Below, piece after piece: positions 1 through 9,072 of a stretch of DNA of 64,000 nt. The notes beneath the pieces are model-generated. The model was not told the origin of the DNA. It worked only from the letters and a program-made list of their open reading frames with translations, and searched no databases. The translations under genes were made by a program, and so were the position numbers. The DNA is from Rhodalgimonas zhirmunskyi (GTDB lineage: Bacteria; Pseudomonadota; Alphaproteobacteria; Rhodobacterales; Rhodobacteraceae): positions 62,001-126,000 of the forward strand of contig JANFFA010000003.1 of the NCBI GenBank assembly GCA_030848925.1, read 5' to 3'. The stretch's first letter is position 1. Every line of letters begins with the position of its first letter.

Positions 1-75
1 GGGCGGATCGACACCGCCTTTGCCGCGCCCGAAACCATCGCGCCCGAAACCACCGCACAAGAGGCCACCGCATGA
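1..75 (+). CDS. 3' end of ABC transporter ATP-binding protein (partial)
   Basis: Only the last 24 codons of a gene entering from the left are visible; its TGA (73-75) overlaps the ATG of the next gene as ATGA. The tail is Ala/Thr/Glu rich and carries no diagnostic motif. The identity is inferred only from translational coupling to an 838-residue FtsX-type permease, whose usual partner is a LolD/YbbA-like ATPase. The reading frame is certain; the function is not. Confidence 0.4.
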   Translation, partial: GRIDTAFAAPETIAPETTAQEATA

Positions 76-2588
76 GCCTGCCCAAGGCCGCCCGGATCGC
101 CCGGCGAGAGTTGCGCGGCGGCTTGCGCGGTTTCGCCATTTTCCTTGCCTGCCTTGCGCTTGGTGTCGCCGCCATCGCCGGCATCGGATCTGTCCGCGCC
201 GCGATCGAACAAGGCCTGTCCGCCGAGGGCGCGGCCCTTCTGGGCGGTGATGCACAGATCGAGCTGACCTATCGCTTCGCCAAAGAAGACGAGCGCGCAT
301 GGATGACCCAGAACGCCAGCGCCATGTCCGAGATCGCCGATTTCCGCTCCATGGCGCGCGCCGGTGATGACACCGCCCTGACACAAGTCAAGGCCGTCGA
401 CGGCGCTTACCCCCTTCTGGGCCGGGTCGTGCTTGACCCGCCCCAGCCGCTTGCCGACGCGCTGGCCACGCAAGACGGCCTGCCCGGCGCGGTGCTGGCC
501 CCGCTGCTGGCCGACCGGCTGGCGCTTTCCCCGGGCGATCAGATCACCATCGGCGGGCAGCCCTTCCGCTTTGCCGCGCGCCTCACGCGTGAGCCGGACA
601 ACACCAACGCCGGGTTCGGCCTTGGCCCGCGCAGCCTCGTGGCGCTGTCGGCGGTGAAGGACACCCCGCTTTTGGCCCCCGGCACGCTTTATGAGACCAA
701 GTATCGCCTCACCTTTCCGCCCGAAACCGACCTTGAGGCGATGAAACAGGCGGCAGAAACGGCCCTGCCCGACAGCGGTTTGCGCTGGCGCGATGCGCGC
801 AACGGCGCTCCGGGCGTGCGCAATTTCGTCGAGCGGCTCTCGGCCTTCCTGATCCTTGTCGGCCTGTCGGGACTGGCGGTCGGCGGGGTCGGCGTTTCGG
901 CGGCGGTGCGCGCCTATCTTGCGGGCAAGACCGATACCATCGCCACGCTGCGCACGCTGGGTGCCACCAACGCCACGATCTTTGCCACCTACGCGCTCCA
1001 GATCGCGGCGATTTCCGCCGTGGGCATCACCATCGGCCTGATCCTTGGCGGTGGCATCCCGCTTTTGCTGGCGCCGCTGTTGCAATCGCTCTTGCCGGTG
1101 CCTGCGGTGTTCTCGCTCTATCCCCGTCCGCTGGTCGAGGCAGCACTTTACGGCGCGCTCACCGCTGCACTGTTCACGCTCTGGCCGTTGGCGCGCACCG
1201 AAACCATCCGCGCCGCGACACTGTTCCGCGATGCCATGGGCGGCGCGCGACAGCTTCCGCGCGCGCGATACATCCTTGCCACAGCGGGCCTGCTGGCGGC
1301 GCTAATCGGCTCGGCGGCGTGGTTCTCGGGCTCGGTCATGCTGACGCTTTGGACAGCGGCGGGCCTTCTCGGCGCGCTGGCGCTTCTTGCTGTGTCGGCG
1401 GCGCTGATCCGGATGATCGCGCATCGCGCCCGGCCCCTGTCGCGCGGGCGTCCGGCCCTGCGCTGGGCCTTGGCGGCAATTTCCGGACCGCGCTCCGAGG
1501 CGCTGCCGATCACGTTGTCGCTCGGGCTTGGCCTGTCGGTCCTTGCCGCGGTGGGGCAGATCGACGGCAACCTGCGCGCCGCCATCTCGCGCGATTTGCC
1601 GTCGCGCGCGCCGTCGTTCTTCTTCGTCGATGTCCAGAAGGACCAGATCGACCCCTTCCTTTCCCTGCTGGCGGGCAACCCGGCGGTGAGCGAAACAGAA
1701 AACGCCCCGATGCTGCGCGGCGTGATCACCCGGATCAACGACCGCCCCGCAGAAGAAGTCGCAGGCGATCACTGGGTCGTGCGCGGCGATCGCGGCATTT
1801 CCTACGCCGCTGCCAAGCCGGAAAACACCAAGCTGACCGCAGGCGAATGGTGGCCCGAGGATTACACCGGCCCGGCGCAGCTGTCGTTTGCGCGCGAAGA
1901 GGCCGAGGAAATCGGCCTGACCGTCGGCGACACCGTCACCGTCAACATCCTTGGCCGCGACATCACCGCCACGATCACCTCGCTGCGCGATGTCGATTTC
2001 TCGACCGCCGGAATGGGCTTTGTCATGGTCATGAACGAGGCCGCCGTCGCCGCCGCGCCGCATATGTTCATCGCCACCGCCTATGCCACGCCCGAGGCCG
2101 AGGCCGGTCTGTTGCGCGATGTCTCGAACGCCTTCCCGAACGTGACCGCCATCGCCGTGAAGGATGCGATTTCCCGCGTGTCCGAAATGCTCGGCGCGAT
2201 CGCGGCGGCCACATCATGGGGCGCGGCGGCCACGCTGTTGACCGGGTTTCTGGTTCTGATCGGTGCGGCGGCCTCGGGCGCGCCCGCACGCGCGCAAGAA
2301 GCGGCGGTGCTCAAAACGCTGGGCGCCACGCGTGGCCGCATCCTGCGCAGCTTCCTTCTGCGCGCGGCCCTTCTGGGCCTTGGCGCGGGTGTGGTGGCGC
2401 TGGCGGCGGGCATCGCCGGGGGCTGGGCCGTGGCGCATTTCCTGTTTGACACCCGGTTCGAGGTGATCTGGCCCTCGGGCCTTGCCATCATCGCAGGCGG
2501 CATCTTGGCCACGCTTCTGGCCTCGGCGCTGTTCTCGGCGCGCGCGCTTTCCGTGCGCCCCGCCCGCATCCTGCGCGCTCGCGAATAG
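72..2588 (+). CDS. ABC transporter permease, FtsX/YbbP type
   Basis: An 838-residue membrane protein with an N-terminal anchor (about residues 21-45), a large extracytoplasmic domain, and two FtsX-like permease blocks (about 260-390 and 715-835). Each block contains the cytoplasmic coupling motif: TLRTLGATNATIF in the first, VLKTLGATRGRIL in the second. This duplicated layout and length match the YbbP family, which with a YbbA ATPase forms a MacB-like (type VII) ABC system acting on envelope lipids or proteins. The substrate is unknown. The ATG overlaps the stop of the preceding gene, consistent with an ATPase-permease operon. Confidence 0.88.
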   Translation: MSLPKAARIARRELRGGLRGFAIFLACLALGVAAIAGIGSVRAAIEQGLSAEGAALLGGDAQIELTYRFAKEDERAWMTQNASAMSEIADFRSMARAGDDTALTQVKAVDGAYPLLGRVVLDPPQPLADALATQDGLPGAVLAPLLADRLALSPGDQITIGGQPFRFAARLTREPDNTNAGFGLGPRSLVALSAVKDTPLLAPGTLYETKYRLTFPPETDLEAMKQAAETALPDSGLRWRDARNGAPGVRNFVERLSAFLILVGLSGLAVGGVGVSAAVRAYLAGKTDTIATLRTLGATNATIFATYALQIAAISAVGITIGLILGGGIPLLLAPLLQSLLPVPAVFSLYPRPLVEAALYGALTAALFTLWPLARTETIRAATLFRDAMGGARQLPRARYILATAGLLAALIGSAAWFSGSVMLTLWTAAGLLGALALLAVSAALIRMIAHRARPLSRGRPALRWALAAISGPRSEALPITLSLGLGLSVLAAVGQIDGNLRAAISRDLPSRAPSFFFVDVQKDQIDPFLSLLAGNPAVSETENAPMLRGVITRINDRPAEEVAGDHWVVRGDRGISYAAAKPENTKLTAGEWWPEDYTGPAQLSFAREEAEEIGLTVGDTVTVNILGRDITATITSLRDVDFSTAGMGFVMVMNEAAVAAAPHMFIATAYATPEAEAGLLRDVSNAFPNVTAIAVKDAISRVSEMLGAIAAATSWGAAATLLTGFLVLIGAAASGAPARAQEAAVLKTLGATRGRILRSFLLRAALLGLGAGVVALAAGIAGGWAVAHFLFDTRFEVIWPSGLAIIAGGILATLLASALFSARALSVRPARILRARE

Positions 2589-2700
2589 GGCCGGCGAATG
2601 GCCCCGCTCAAGGGGAATGTTCGGCGCCAATCCCCGCTTGCGCCCCCGCGCACCAGATGCCACTCAAAGACCAGACGCGCCGCCACCCGGGAGACCACAG

Positions 2701-3582
2701 ATGACCGAGACCCAAATGCCTGAGACCCAGCTGCCACAGCCCGCCACCCGCCTCAGCCCGGCGCAGATCACCAACCTTGCCAATATCATCCGCCGCGCCG
2801 CCCGTTCCGAGATCCTGCCGCGGTTTCGCAACCTGACCGAAGGACAGATTTCGGCGAAATCCGGACCCGAGGACCTCGTCACCGAGGCCGACACCGCCGC
2901 CGAGGCGATGATCGCCCGTGGCATCCTGCGGATCTTCCCGAATGCCGTGGTGATCGGCGAGGAATCGGTCGCCGCCGACCCCAAGCTGCGCATCCGCGCC
3001 GCCGAGGCGGAACTCGCCTTCATCATCGATCCGGTGGACGGCACGTGGAACTTCGCCAAGGGCGTGCCGCTCTTTGGCGTGATCCTTGCCGCCACCCGCT
3101 TTGGCAAACCGATCTTCGGCCTGATCTATGACCCGATCACAGATGACTGGATCTGGAGCAGCGAAGACGGCCCCGCCCTGCAATCCGAAGTGGGCCTTCT
3201 GCCGCGCACGCTATCGACCTCGAAAACCACCGACATCGCCAAGATGACCGGCGTGGTGCATTTGTCGCTGATGCCCAAGGACGTGCAGCAGAAATTCGCC
3301 CCGCTGATCCCCGATTTCGCCCGCATCACCGGGCTGCGCTGCTCGGCTCACGAATATCGCCTGATGGCGCAGGGCGCGTTCGACTTCACGCTTTCAAGCA
3401 TGCTCAACCCGTGGGATCACGCCGCAGGCGCGCTGATCACCGCCCGCGCGGGCGGCGTTGCGCGCTTCCTCGATGGCAAGGACTACGACACGGCCACCAC
3501 CGAAGGCACGCTTCTGACCGCCCCGTCCGAGGCCACCTGGACCGCGCTCAGGGACAAGATCGCCCCGGCCTTTGGTCTCTGA
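2701..3582 (+). CDS. Inositol monophosphatase family protein
   Basis: A 293-residue member of the FIG superfamily of Mg-dependent, Li-sensitive phosphatases. Metal-binding motifs are visible: GEES around residues 86-89, the signature IIDPVDGTWNF (D110, D113), and a C-terminal NPWDHAAGALI motif. The reading frame is open further upstream to 2482, but that extension lies inside the 3' end of the permease gene, so the ATG at 2701 is chosen. The substrate could be inositol phosphate, histidinol phosphate or a nucleotide 3'-phosphate; sequence alone does not decide. A large palindrome ends the unit downstream. Confidence 0.85.
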   Translation: MTETQMPETQLPQPATRLSPAQITNLANIIRRAARSEILPRFRNLTEGQISAKSGPEDLVTEADTAAEAMIARGILRIFPNAVVIGEESVAADPKLRIRAAEAELAFIIDPVDGTWNFAKGVPLFGVILAATRFGKPIFGLIYDPITDDWIWSSEDGPALQSEVGLLPRTLSTSKTTDIAKMTGVVHLSLMPKDVQQKFAPLIPDFARITGLRCSAHEYRLMAQGAFDFTLSSMLNPWDHAAGALITARAGGVARFLDGKDYDTATTEGTLLTAPSEATWTALRDKIAPAFGL

Positions 3583-3599
3583 GGCAAAGCTGGGTATTT

Positions 3600-3655
3600 G
3601 AGTATTTGTCGAAAAATGAAAGGGCCACTTCCTTTCATTTTTCCAGTAAATACTC
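3600..3655. terminator. Bidirectional terminator-like palindrome (repeat family A, full copy)
   Basis: Near-perfect inverted repeat between convergent genes. Outer arms are GAGTATTT (3600-3607) and AAATACTC (3648-3655). Inner 12-bp arms are GAAAAATGAAAG (3611-3622) and CTTTCATTTTTC (3632-3643). It lies between the stop codons of the phosphatase (+) and the glycosyltransferase (-). Single-arm relatives occur elsewhere in this window. Confidence 0.7.
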
Positions 3656-3685
3656 ACTGCGCAGCAGCGGACAGCCAGCGCGCGC

Positions 3686-4924
3686 TCAGCTTGAAAAAAG
3701 GCTCATTCCGAACTCGGCGTCATCCTCGGCGGCGGCCTGTTTGAAATCCTCGATCAACTGTGGGTCAGCCGCGTGCACCCGGCTCCAGTTCGGGATGAAG
3801 GGCGTCTCGTGCGGGTTTTCGAGGAAGATCTGCCCCGCGCGCACGATGTTTTCGGCGAACATCTCGATCGAGGCTTCCTCGGAATGGCGGTCCAGCTTCA
3901 GCCCGTTCATTACCGCATCCGCCGCGTAAAACTCCAGCAGGTCAAGCGCGACACGGTAATAGGTCGCCTTCAGCGTGCGGAACGTATTGTGCGTGAACAC
4001 CGTGCCATCGGCGGCCAGCTTGCGGTAGATCGCCTTGCAGATATCGGTCGACATCCGGTTCAACCCGGCATTCGCGTCCTCGGGCGACAGGGTCTGGTGC
4101 TTGTGGTCATAGGCGTCCGAAATCTCGACCTGCGCCACCGCATGTGGCGCAAGGTTGCGCCAGGCTTCGGACAGCACCCCGATTTCCAGCCCCCAATCCG
4201 ACGGGATGCGCAGGTCGGGGAGCATCCCGGTGCGCATCGCGAATTCACCCGAAAGCGGGTAGCGGAACGAACGCAGGTAATCGATGTAATCGCGCTGGCC
4301 CAGAACCTTCTGCAACGCGATCAACAGCGGCGACACCAGCAGCCGCGTCACCCGCCCGTTCAGCTTGCCGTCGCCAATGCGCGGATAGAACCCCTTGGAC
4401 AGCTGGTAGGGGAAATTCGGATTGGCCACCGGGTACAGCAGCCGATCCAGCATCTCGCGCTTGTAGGTGACGATATCGCAATCGTGGATCGCCATCACCG
4501 CCGTATCGGCACAGGCCAGCAGATAGCCAATACAGGTCCAGACGTTCTTGCCCTTGCCCGCCTCTTTCGGGGCAAGCCCCTGTTCATCCAGACGCGTCTG
4601 AAGCGCCTTCATCCGCGGGCTGTCGTTCCACAGCACGACATGGTCCTGCGGCAGGCGCGAAAAGAACTCGCGCGCGTGGCGGAACTGCTCTTCGTCCGCC
4701 TGATCAAGACCGATGACGATCCGGTGCAGGTAGCTGACCTTCGACAACTCGTCGAGGATCGCGGGCAGCGCATCGCCCTCAAGCTCGGAATAGAGCGAGG
4801 GCAGGATCAGGCTGATCTTGCGGCTCTGGGCAAAGGTTTCAAGCTCGTAAACAAGCTCATCGTTGGGGCGTTGGCGCAGGTCGTGAAACTGCGCGATATT
4901 TCCGTTCTGGTGAAAGTCGGCCAT
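3686..4924 (-). CDS. gpgS: Glucosyl-3-phosphoglycerate synthase-like glycosyltransferase
   Basis: A 412-residue GT-A glycosyltransferase. A nucleotide-sugar/metal motif DCD (148-150, in AIHDCDIVTY) follows a Rossmann-like start with LILPSLYSELEG. The size and the paired downstream-type phosphatase gene match the family making glucosyl- or mannosyl-3-phosphoglycerate from NDP-sugar and 3-phosphoglycerate. The product would be dephosphorylated to glucosylglycerate, a compatible solute. The start at 4924 is set by a TAATG overlap with the phosphatase stop, rather than the 19-residue longer frame. The sugar (glucose or mannose) is inferred, not proven. Confidence 0.72.
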   Translation of the reverse strand: MADFHQNGNIAQFHDLRQRPNDELVYELETFAQSRKISLILPSLYSELEGDALPAILDELSKVSYLHRIVIGLDQADEEQFRHAREFFSRLPQDHVVLWNDSPRMKALQTRLDEQGLAPKEAGKGKNVWTCIGYLLACADTAVMAIHDCDIVTYKREMLDRLLYPVANPNFPYQLSKGFYPRIGDGKLNGRVTRLLVSPLLIALQKVLGQRDYIDYLRSFRYPLSGEFAMRTGMLPDLRIPSDWGLEIGVLSEAWRNLAPHAVAQVEISDAYDHKHQTLSPEDANAGLNRMSTDICKAIYRKLAADGTVFTHNTFRTLKATYYRVALDLLEFYAADAVMNGLKLDRHSEEASIEMFAENIVRAGQIFLENPHETPFIPNWSRVHAADPQLIEDFKQAAAEDDAEFGMSLFSS

Positions 4925-5721
4925 TAGGTTCCCTGCTTCGTATCCATATCGTTCAACGCCTCCAGCACCGCTCGGTTCCATCCCGTTGGCCCCGCCGTGT
5001 CGGTGCGCAGGATCCGGCCCTCGGTCTCGCCCAGAAGCGTCGGAATGTTGGTGCCGTGATCGTTGCGGATGATCACACCGCGATCGGCGGCCTCGATCAT
5101 CTCGATATCATTGGGTGCATCGCCCAGCGCCATCGTTTTCGGCGTGCCGTAGCGGGCCGCGATCTCGGCCATCCGCCCCGCCTTGGTGCCGCCGAACGAC
5201 AGCGTCAGGAACCGCCCGCCGCGCCGCGCCGTCACACCCAATTCGTGCAACACGGCTCTGAACTCTGTTTCGCTTTCGCCGTCGCCCTGCCACAGCCCCG
5301 GTTCGGAATGGGCGCGGGCCTGTGCCAGTGCCGCCGCCTCGGGGGAAAGCCCGGTAACCTCGGCCACCTCTGCCGCGCTCATGTCGCCAAAGCCCGTGAA
5401 TTTCGCGCGCAGCACCGCTGGCACCGCGTCAAGCCGTCCGCGCAGCCGGGCATAGGCCTCGCCAGCCTCATCGGCCGCGCCGGGGTGCCAGACCGCCGCC
5501 CCGTTTTCGACAATCGCGGGCGCCTCGCCCAAGCCAAGCGCGGCGTGCAAACCGGCGATCTCGGCCGCTGTTTTGGAACTGGCAAGGATAAGCGGCACAT
5601 CACGCGCCTTGAGCGTCGAAAGCGCCTCTTGCGCCGGGGCATAGGAATAGCTCTCGTGATCGAGCAGCGTGCCATCGAGGTCGGTGAATATGATCAGGTT
5701 CAAAAACGGCCCATCTTTCAT
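4924..5721 (-). CDS. HAD-IIB glucosyl/mannosyl-3-phosphoglycerate phosphatase
   Basis: A 265-residue HAD phosphatase of the Cof/MPGP subfamily. Motif I is FTDLDGTLL (D14 nucleophile, D16 acid), motif II is LASSK (47-50), a conserved Lys sits near 180, and motif IV is ALGDAPNDIEM (198-208). It should dephosphorylate the phospho-sugar-glycerate made by the glycosyltransferase whose ATG overlaps its stop. The gene is first in the pair and is named here for the pathway, not for a proven sugar. Other Cof-type phosphatases are the main alternative. Confidence 0.75.
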   Translation of the reverse strand: MKDGPFLNLIIFTDLDGTLLDHESYSYAPAQEALSTLKARDVPLILASSKTAAEIAGLHAALGLGEAPAIVENGAAVWHPGAADEAGEAYARLRGRLDAVPAVLRAKFTGFGDMSAAEVAEVTGLSPEAAALAQARAHSEPGLWQGDGESETEFRAVLHELGVTARRGGRFLTLSFGGTKAGRMAEIAARYGTPKTMALGDAPNDIEMIEAADRGVIIRNDHGTNIPTLLGETEGRILRTDTAGPTGWNRAVLEALNDMDTKQGT

Positions 5722-5832
5722 CGCGTGTGGTCAGCTTAGGCCGATTGCGCCGGGTTGGGAACAGCGCAAGACCACTTCTTGTGCAGTTTTTTCTGCACTG
5801 CGGCAAACGCGCGGCCCCCGCGCCCGGTTGCC

Positions 5833-6720
5833 TCAGCCCTTCGCCGTCGCCCGGTTGACCTGATGCACCCCCACGACGCACAGCGCGAAGCCCAGCATCG
5901 CCAGCGGGGTCAGCGTTTCGCCCAATATCGCCCACGCGATGATCAGCGCCAGCGGCGGCACGAGGTAAAGCAGCGCCGATATCCGCGTCGCATTGCCCCG
6001 CCGCACCATGCCGATGAACAGCGACACCGCGATCAGCGAATTGCCCAGCACGAGGTAAGCCATAGCGATGATCAGCCCCGGCGCCCACTCAATCCGCCCC
6101 GTTTCCAGCCACAGCGCAAAGGGCAAGAGCGAGGCGAACCCCACAACATATTGCATCAGGCTCGACACCAGCGGGTGGGTGACATAGGCCATCTTCTTCT
6201 CGAACAGCGTCGCCGCCGTGATCGCCGCCAGCGCCAGCGCCGCCATGCCAAGGCCGAAGCCGGGGCTGGGGCCAAGCGATTTGCCCGCCGCGATCACGAT
6301 CACCACCCCGCCAAACCCAAGGATCAGCCCGGCCCAAAGCCGCACGCCGCCGCGATCCTCGGGCGCGAGCCAAAGCGACAGAAGCGCCACCAGCAAAGGC
6401 TGCACCGCCATCATGATGGCCATCGTGCCCGCGTTCACGCCTGCGCTCATCGCCTGATAGCCAAAGCCGAAATAGGCCGACTGGATCAGCAGCCCCGACA
6501 GCGCCAGCGCCCCCCAATGCCCCGGCGTGCGCGGCCATGGCACCCGGACGACAACCAACAGCCCGGCAAGGATCAGCGTCGCCAGCGCAAACCGGATCAC
6601 CAGCATGGTCAGCGGCTCGATATAGGGCAGGCCCAGCTTGGCAAAGCTGTAGCCCCCCGCCCAAAGCACGACGAAGATCACCGGGGCAGCACGCCAAAGG
6701 GGGCTGTCCTTATCGCTCAC
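5833..6720 (-). CDS. DMT-superfamily transporter, EamA domain
   Basis: A 295-residue protein with about ten hydrophobic segments arranged as two EamA halves (each about 140 residues). The GxPxxE-like sequence near residue 40 (GLPYIEPLTMLVIRFALA) is typical of the first repeat. A GTG at 6720 overlapping the upstream TGA as GTGA gives the normal family length; the frame is open 13 codons further. It is co-transcribed with the ArgE-type and DoeA-like genes, so it may export an amino acid or intermediate of that pathway. The substrate is not recognisable from sequence. Confidence 0.82.
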   Translation of the reverse strand: MSDKDSPLWRAAPVIFVVLWAGGYSFAKLGLPYIEPLTMLVIRFALATLILAGLLVVVRVPWPRTPGHWGALALSGLLIQSAYFGFGYQAMSAGVNAGTMAIMMAVQPLLVALLSLWLAPEDRGGVRLWAGLILGFGGVVIVIAAGKSLGPSPGFGLGMAALALAAITAATLFEKKMAYVTHPLVSSLMQYVVGFASLLPFALWLETGRIEWAPGLIIAMAYLVLGNSLIAVSLFIGMVRRGNATRISALLYLVPPLALIIAWAILGETLTPLAMLGFALCVVGVHQVNRATAKG

Positions 6721-7880
6721 ATCAAGCGCCCGCCCAGCCGCTCCAACATGCCAAGGCATTGGGACAGTTGCGAAAGTTCGATGAACTCATCCGGCTTGTG
6801 CGCCTGCTCGATCGAGCCGGGCCCACAGACGACCACATCCATGCCAAGGCTCTGGAATATCCCCGCCTCCGTCCCGAACGAGACGAGATCGGCACCGTTC
6901 GCCCCGGTCAGTTCCATCGCGATGGCGCGCGCCTCGTTCACGCTGGCGGGTTCAAGGCCGGCCACCTCGCCCTCGGTTTCGGTCACGATGGCGGCCCCGG
7001 GGTGGACCCGGCGCATATCGGGCAGCAGCACGTTATGCACGAAAGAGCGCATCTGCTCGCGCACGAAGGCGCCGTCGCCCTCTTGCACCGGGCGCATTTC
7101 CCACCGGATTTCCGCCTCTTCGGCGATCACGTTATGCGCCGTTCCCCCCAGCAACGCGCCGGGGTTGATGGTGCTCCAGGGCGGCTCGAACCGGCTCCAG
7201 TCCGGGGTGCGCGCCTTCAGGTCTTCACGCAGTTCCAGCAGCCGCGACAGGTAGCGCACGGCATATTCCACCGCGTTCACCCCCAGTTCGGGGCGTGAGC
7301 CGTGCCCTGCAAGCCCATGAAATCGCGTGGTATATTCGCAGCAGCCCTTGTGCCCTTCGATCACGCGCATGTTCGTCGGCTCACCGATGATGCCGATCGC
7401 GGGTTTGATCCCCTTGGCGCGCAGCCGATCAACCAGCGCCTGCGCCCCGATGCAGCCGATCTCTTCGTCATAGGTAAAGGCGAAATGCAGCGGCCGCTTG
7501 TCCACCTCATGCGCCAGCACAGGCGCCATGGCGACACAGGCCGCGATGAACCCCTTCATGTCACAGGTGCCGCGCCCGTAAAGGCGATCCTCCCGCTCGA
7601 CCAGTTCGAACGGATCGTTGGTCCAGTCCTGCCCCTCGACCGGCACCACGTCGGTATGCCCCGAAAGCAGGATACCGCCGTCGCGTTCCGGCCCGATGGT
7701 GGCGAACAGGTTGGCGCGGGTGCCGCTTTCGTCGTGGATCAACTCCACCTTCGCCCCCGCCGCCTCGAGCCAACCGGCAAGGTTGGCCAGCAGATCAAGG
7801 TTGCTCTGGTGCGAAATCGTCGGAAAGCTCACCAACTCCCGCAGAAGCGAGACGGTATCATCCAGCTTGGCCCGCATCAT
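6717..7880 (-). CDS. M20 family acetylornithine deacetylase-like amidohydrolase
   Basis: A 387-residue M20 metallopeptidase with the family signature GHTDVVP (H75, D77), bridging Asp in GRGTCDMKG (D107) and the general-base pair EE (139-140), followed by a dimerisation domain. It resembles ArgE in length and motifs. It would remove an acetyl group from N-acetylornithine or a similar N-acetyl diamino acid. Its position 10 bp downstream of a DoeA-like ectoine hydrolase suggests the substrate could be N-acetyl-2,4-diaminobutyrate, normally handled by DoeB. That is an inference, and a biosynthetic ArgE role is also possible. Confidence 0.85.
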   Translation of the reverse strand: MMRAKLDDTVSLLRELVSFPTISHQSNLDLLANLAGWLEAAGAKVELIHDESGTRANLFATIGPERDGGILLSGHTDVVPVEGQDWTNDPFELVEREDRLYGRGTCDMKGFIAACVAMAPVLAHEVDKRPLHFAFTYDEEIGCIGAQALVDRLRAKGIKPAIGIIGEPTNMRVIEGHKGCCEYTTRFHGLAGHGSRPELGVNAVEYAVRYLSRLLELREDLKARTPDWSRFEPPWSTINPGALLGGTAHNVIAEEAEIRWEMRPVQEGDGAFVREQMRSFVHNVLLPDMRRVHPGAAIVTETEGEVAGLEPASVNEARAIAMELTGANGADLVSFGTEAGIFQSLGMDVVVCGPGSIEQAHKPDEFIELSQLSQCLGMLERLGGRLM

Positions 7881-7890
7881 CTGCCCCGCG

Positions 7891-9072
7891 TCACTTTTCG
7901 AAAATCTGCCGCGGGATGGAGCAGAACGGCTCGGCTGGCCCGTCGGGCGTGATCAGCATCGGCTCGGTCGTCTCCAACCCCCAGTCATCCATCCAGATGC
8001 CGGGCATGAAGTGAAAGGTCATGCCGGGTTCCAGCACGGTTTCGTCCGTGTCCCGGAAGGAAATCGTGCGCTCGCCCCAATCCGGCGGATAGCTGAGACC
8101 GATGGGATAGCCACAGCGCGCGCCGCGCTTGATGCCCGCTTTTTCCAGCGCCGCGCCCAGCGCATTCGCGACGTCGCAGGCCCGGTTGCCCGCGCGCGCC
8201 GCCTCGATCCCGGCGGCCAACCCCTCGTTCAGCGCCTCAGAGGCATCGCGCATCTTCTGCGGCGTCTTGCCCAGATGCACGGTGCGGCAGATCGGCGTGT
8301 GATAGCGCCAATAGCACCCGGCCAGTTCAAAGAACGTCGCCTCGCCCGCCCGCATCTCGCGCCCGTCCCACGTCAGGTGCGCGGCGGTGGCATCAAGCCC
8401 CGAGGGCGTCATCGGCACGATGGCGGTGTAATCGCCCCAATCCTCGCCCACGCCGGTGATCCCGGCATGCAGGATATCGGCCACCAGATCATTCTTGCGC
8501 ACGCCGGGCGCGGCGCGCTCAATCGCCACCTGCATCACCTTTTCGGCGATCCGCGCGGCGCGGCGCATGAAATCAAGCTCCTCGTCGGATTTCACTGTGC
8601 GTTGCCAGTTGACCAGCGCGGTCGCATCCTCGATCCGGGCGTTGCCCATCCCGGCCACGATCACCGCATGCGCCTTGGCCGAATAATAGTAATTCTCCAT
8701 CTCGACGCCGATCCGCGCGCCCGCCAGCCCCAGCCGCGCCATCAGCGCACAGAGGTCTTCCATCGGGTGGTCGGTGGTCGATTGCACATAGTGGTCGGCA
8801 TAGGCGTGGATGTTCTCGTCCTCCATCCACACCGTGCGCCGCGCGCCGTTGGAATCCATCCCCCGGCCCCACCAGTGCGGCGCGCCCTCGCCCGTCAGGA
8901 TCACGCCCTGATGCACATAGAACGACCAGCCGTCATAGCCGGTCAGCCACGCCATGTTGGACGGGTCGGTGACGAAGATCGCGTCAAGCCCCGCCGCCTC
9001 CATCGCGCGGCGGGTTTTTGCGATCCGGCGATCGTATTCGCCTTGGCTGAACGCGGCCATTCCTGCGGGCAT
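7891..9072 (-). CDS. doeA: Ectoine hydrolase DoeA-like M24 family protein
   Basis: A 393-residue protein with a creatinase-type N-terminal domain (1-155) and an M24 pita-bread domain (160-390). Segments such as DPSNMAWLTGYDGWSFY, FFELAGCYWRYHTPICRTVH and FHFMPGIW match the ectoine/5-hydroxyectoine hydrolase group rather than Xaa-Pro aminopeptidases. Where a canonical metal Asp is expected there is Glu (E249). DoeA opens the ectoine ring to N-acetyl-diaminobutyrate. The ATG at 9072 is supported by an AAAGGAGG site six bases upstream. It heads a run with the ArgE-like and EamA genes. A related M24 dipeptidase remains possible. Confidence 0.72.
   Translation of the reverse strand: MPAGMAAFSQGEYDRRIAKTRRAMEAAGLDAIFVTDPSNMAWLTGYDGWSFYVHQGVILTGEGAPHWWGRGMDSNGARRTVWMEDENIHAYADHYVQSTTDHPMEDLCALMARLGLAGARIGVEMENYYYSAKAHAVIVAGMGNARIEDATALVNWQRTVKSDEELDFMRRAARIAEKVMQVAIERAAPGVRKNDLVADILHAGITGVGEDWGDYTAIVPMTPSGLDATAAHLTWDGREMRAGEATFFELAGCYWRYHTPICRTVHLGKTPQKMRDASEALNEGLAAGIEAARAGNRACDVANALGAALEKAGIKRGARCGYPIGLSYPPDWGERTISFRDTDETVLEPGMTFHFMPGIWMDDWGLETTEPMLITPDGPAEPFCSIPRQIFEK

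Noticed and set aside
5781-5798. GTGCAG-TTTTTT-CTGCAC hairpin between the EamA and phosphatase genes
   Set aside because: The stem is only six pairs and the T run is in the loop, not after it; too weak to call as a terminator.
6717-7880. Naming the M20 gene doeB
   Set aside because: DoeB belongs to the AstE/AspA (M14-like) family; the motifs here are clearly M20, so only a functional replacement can be proposed.
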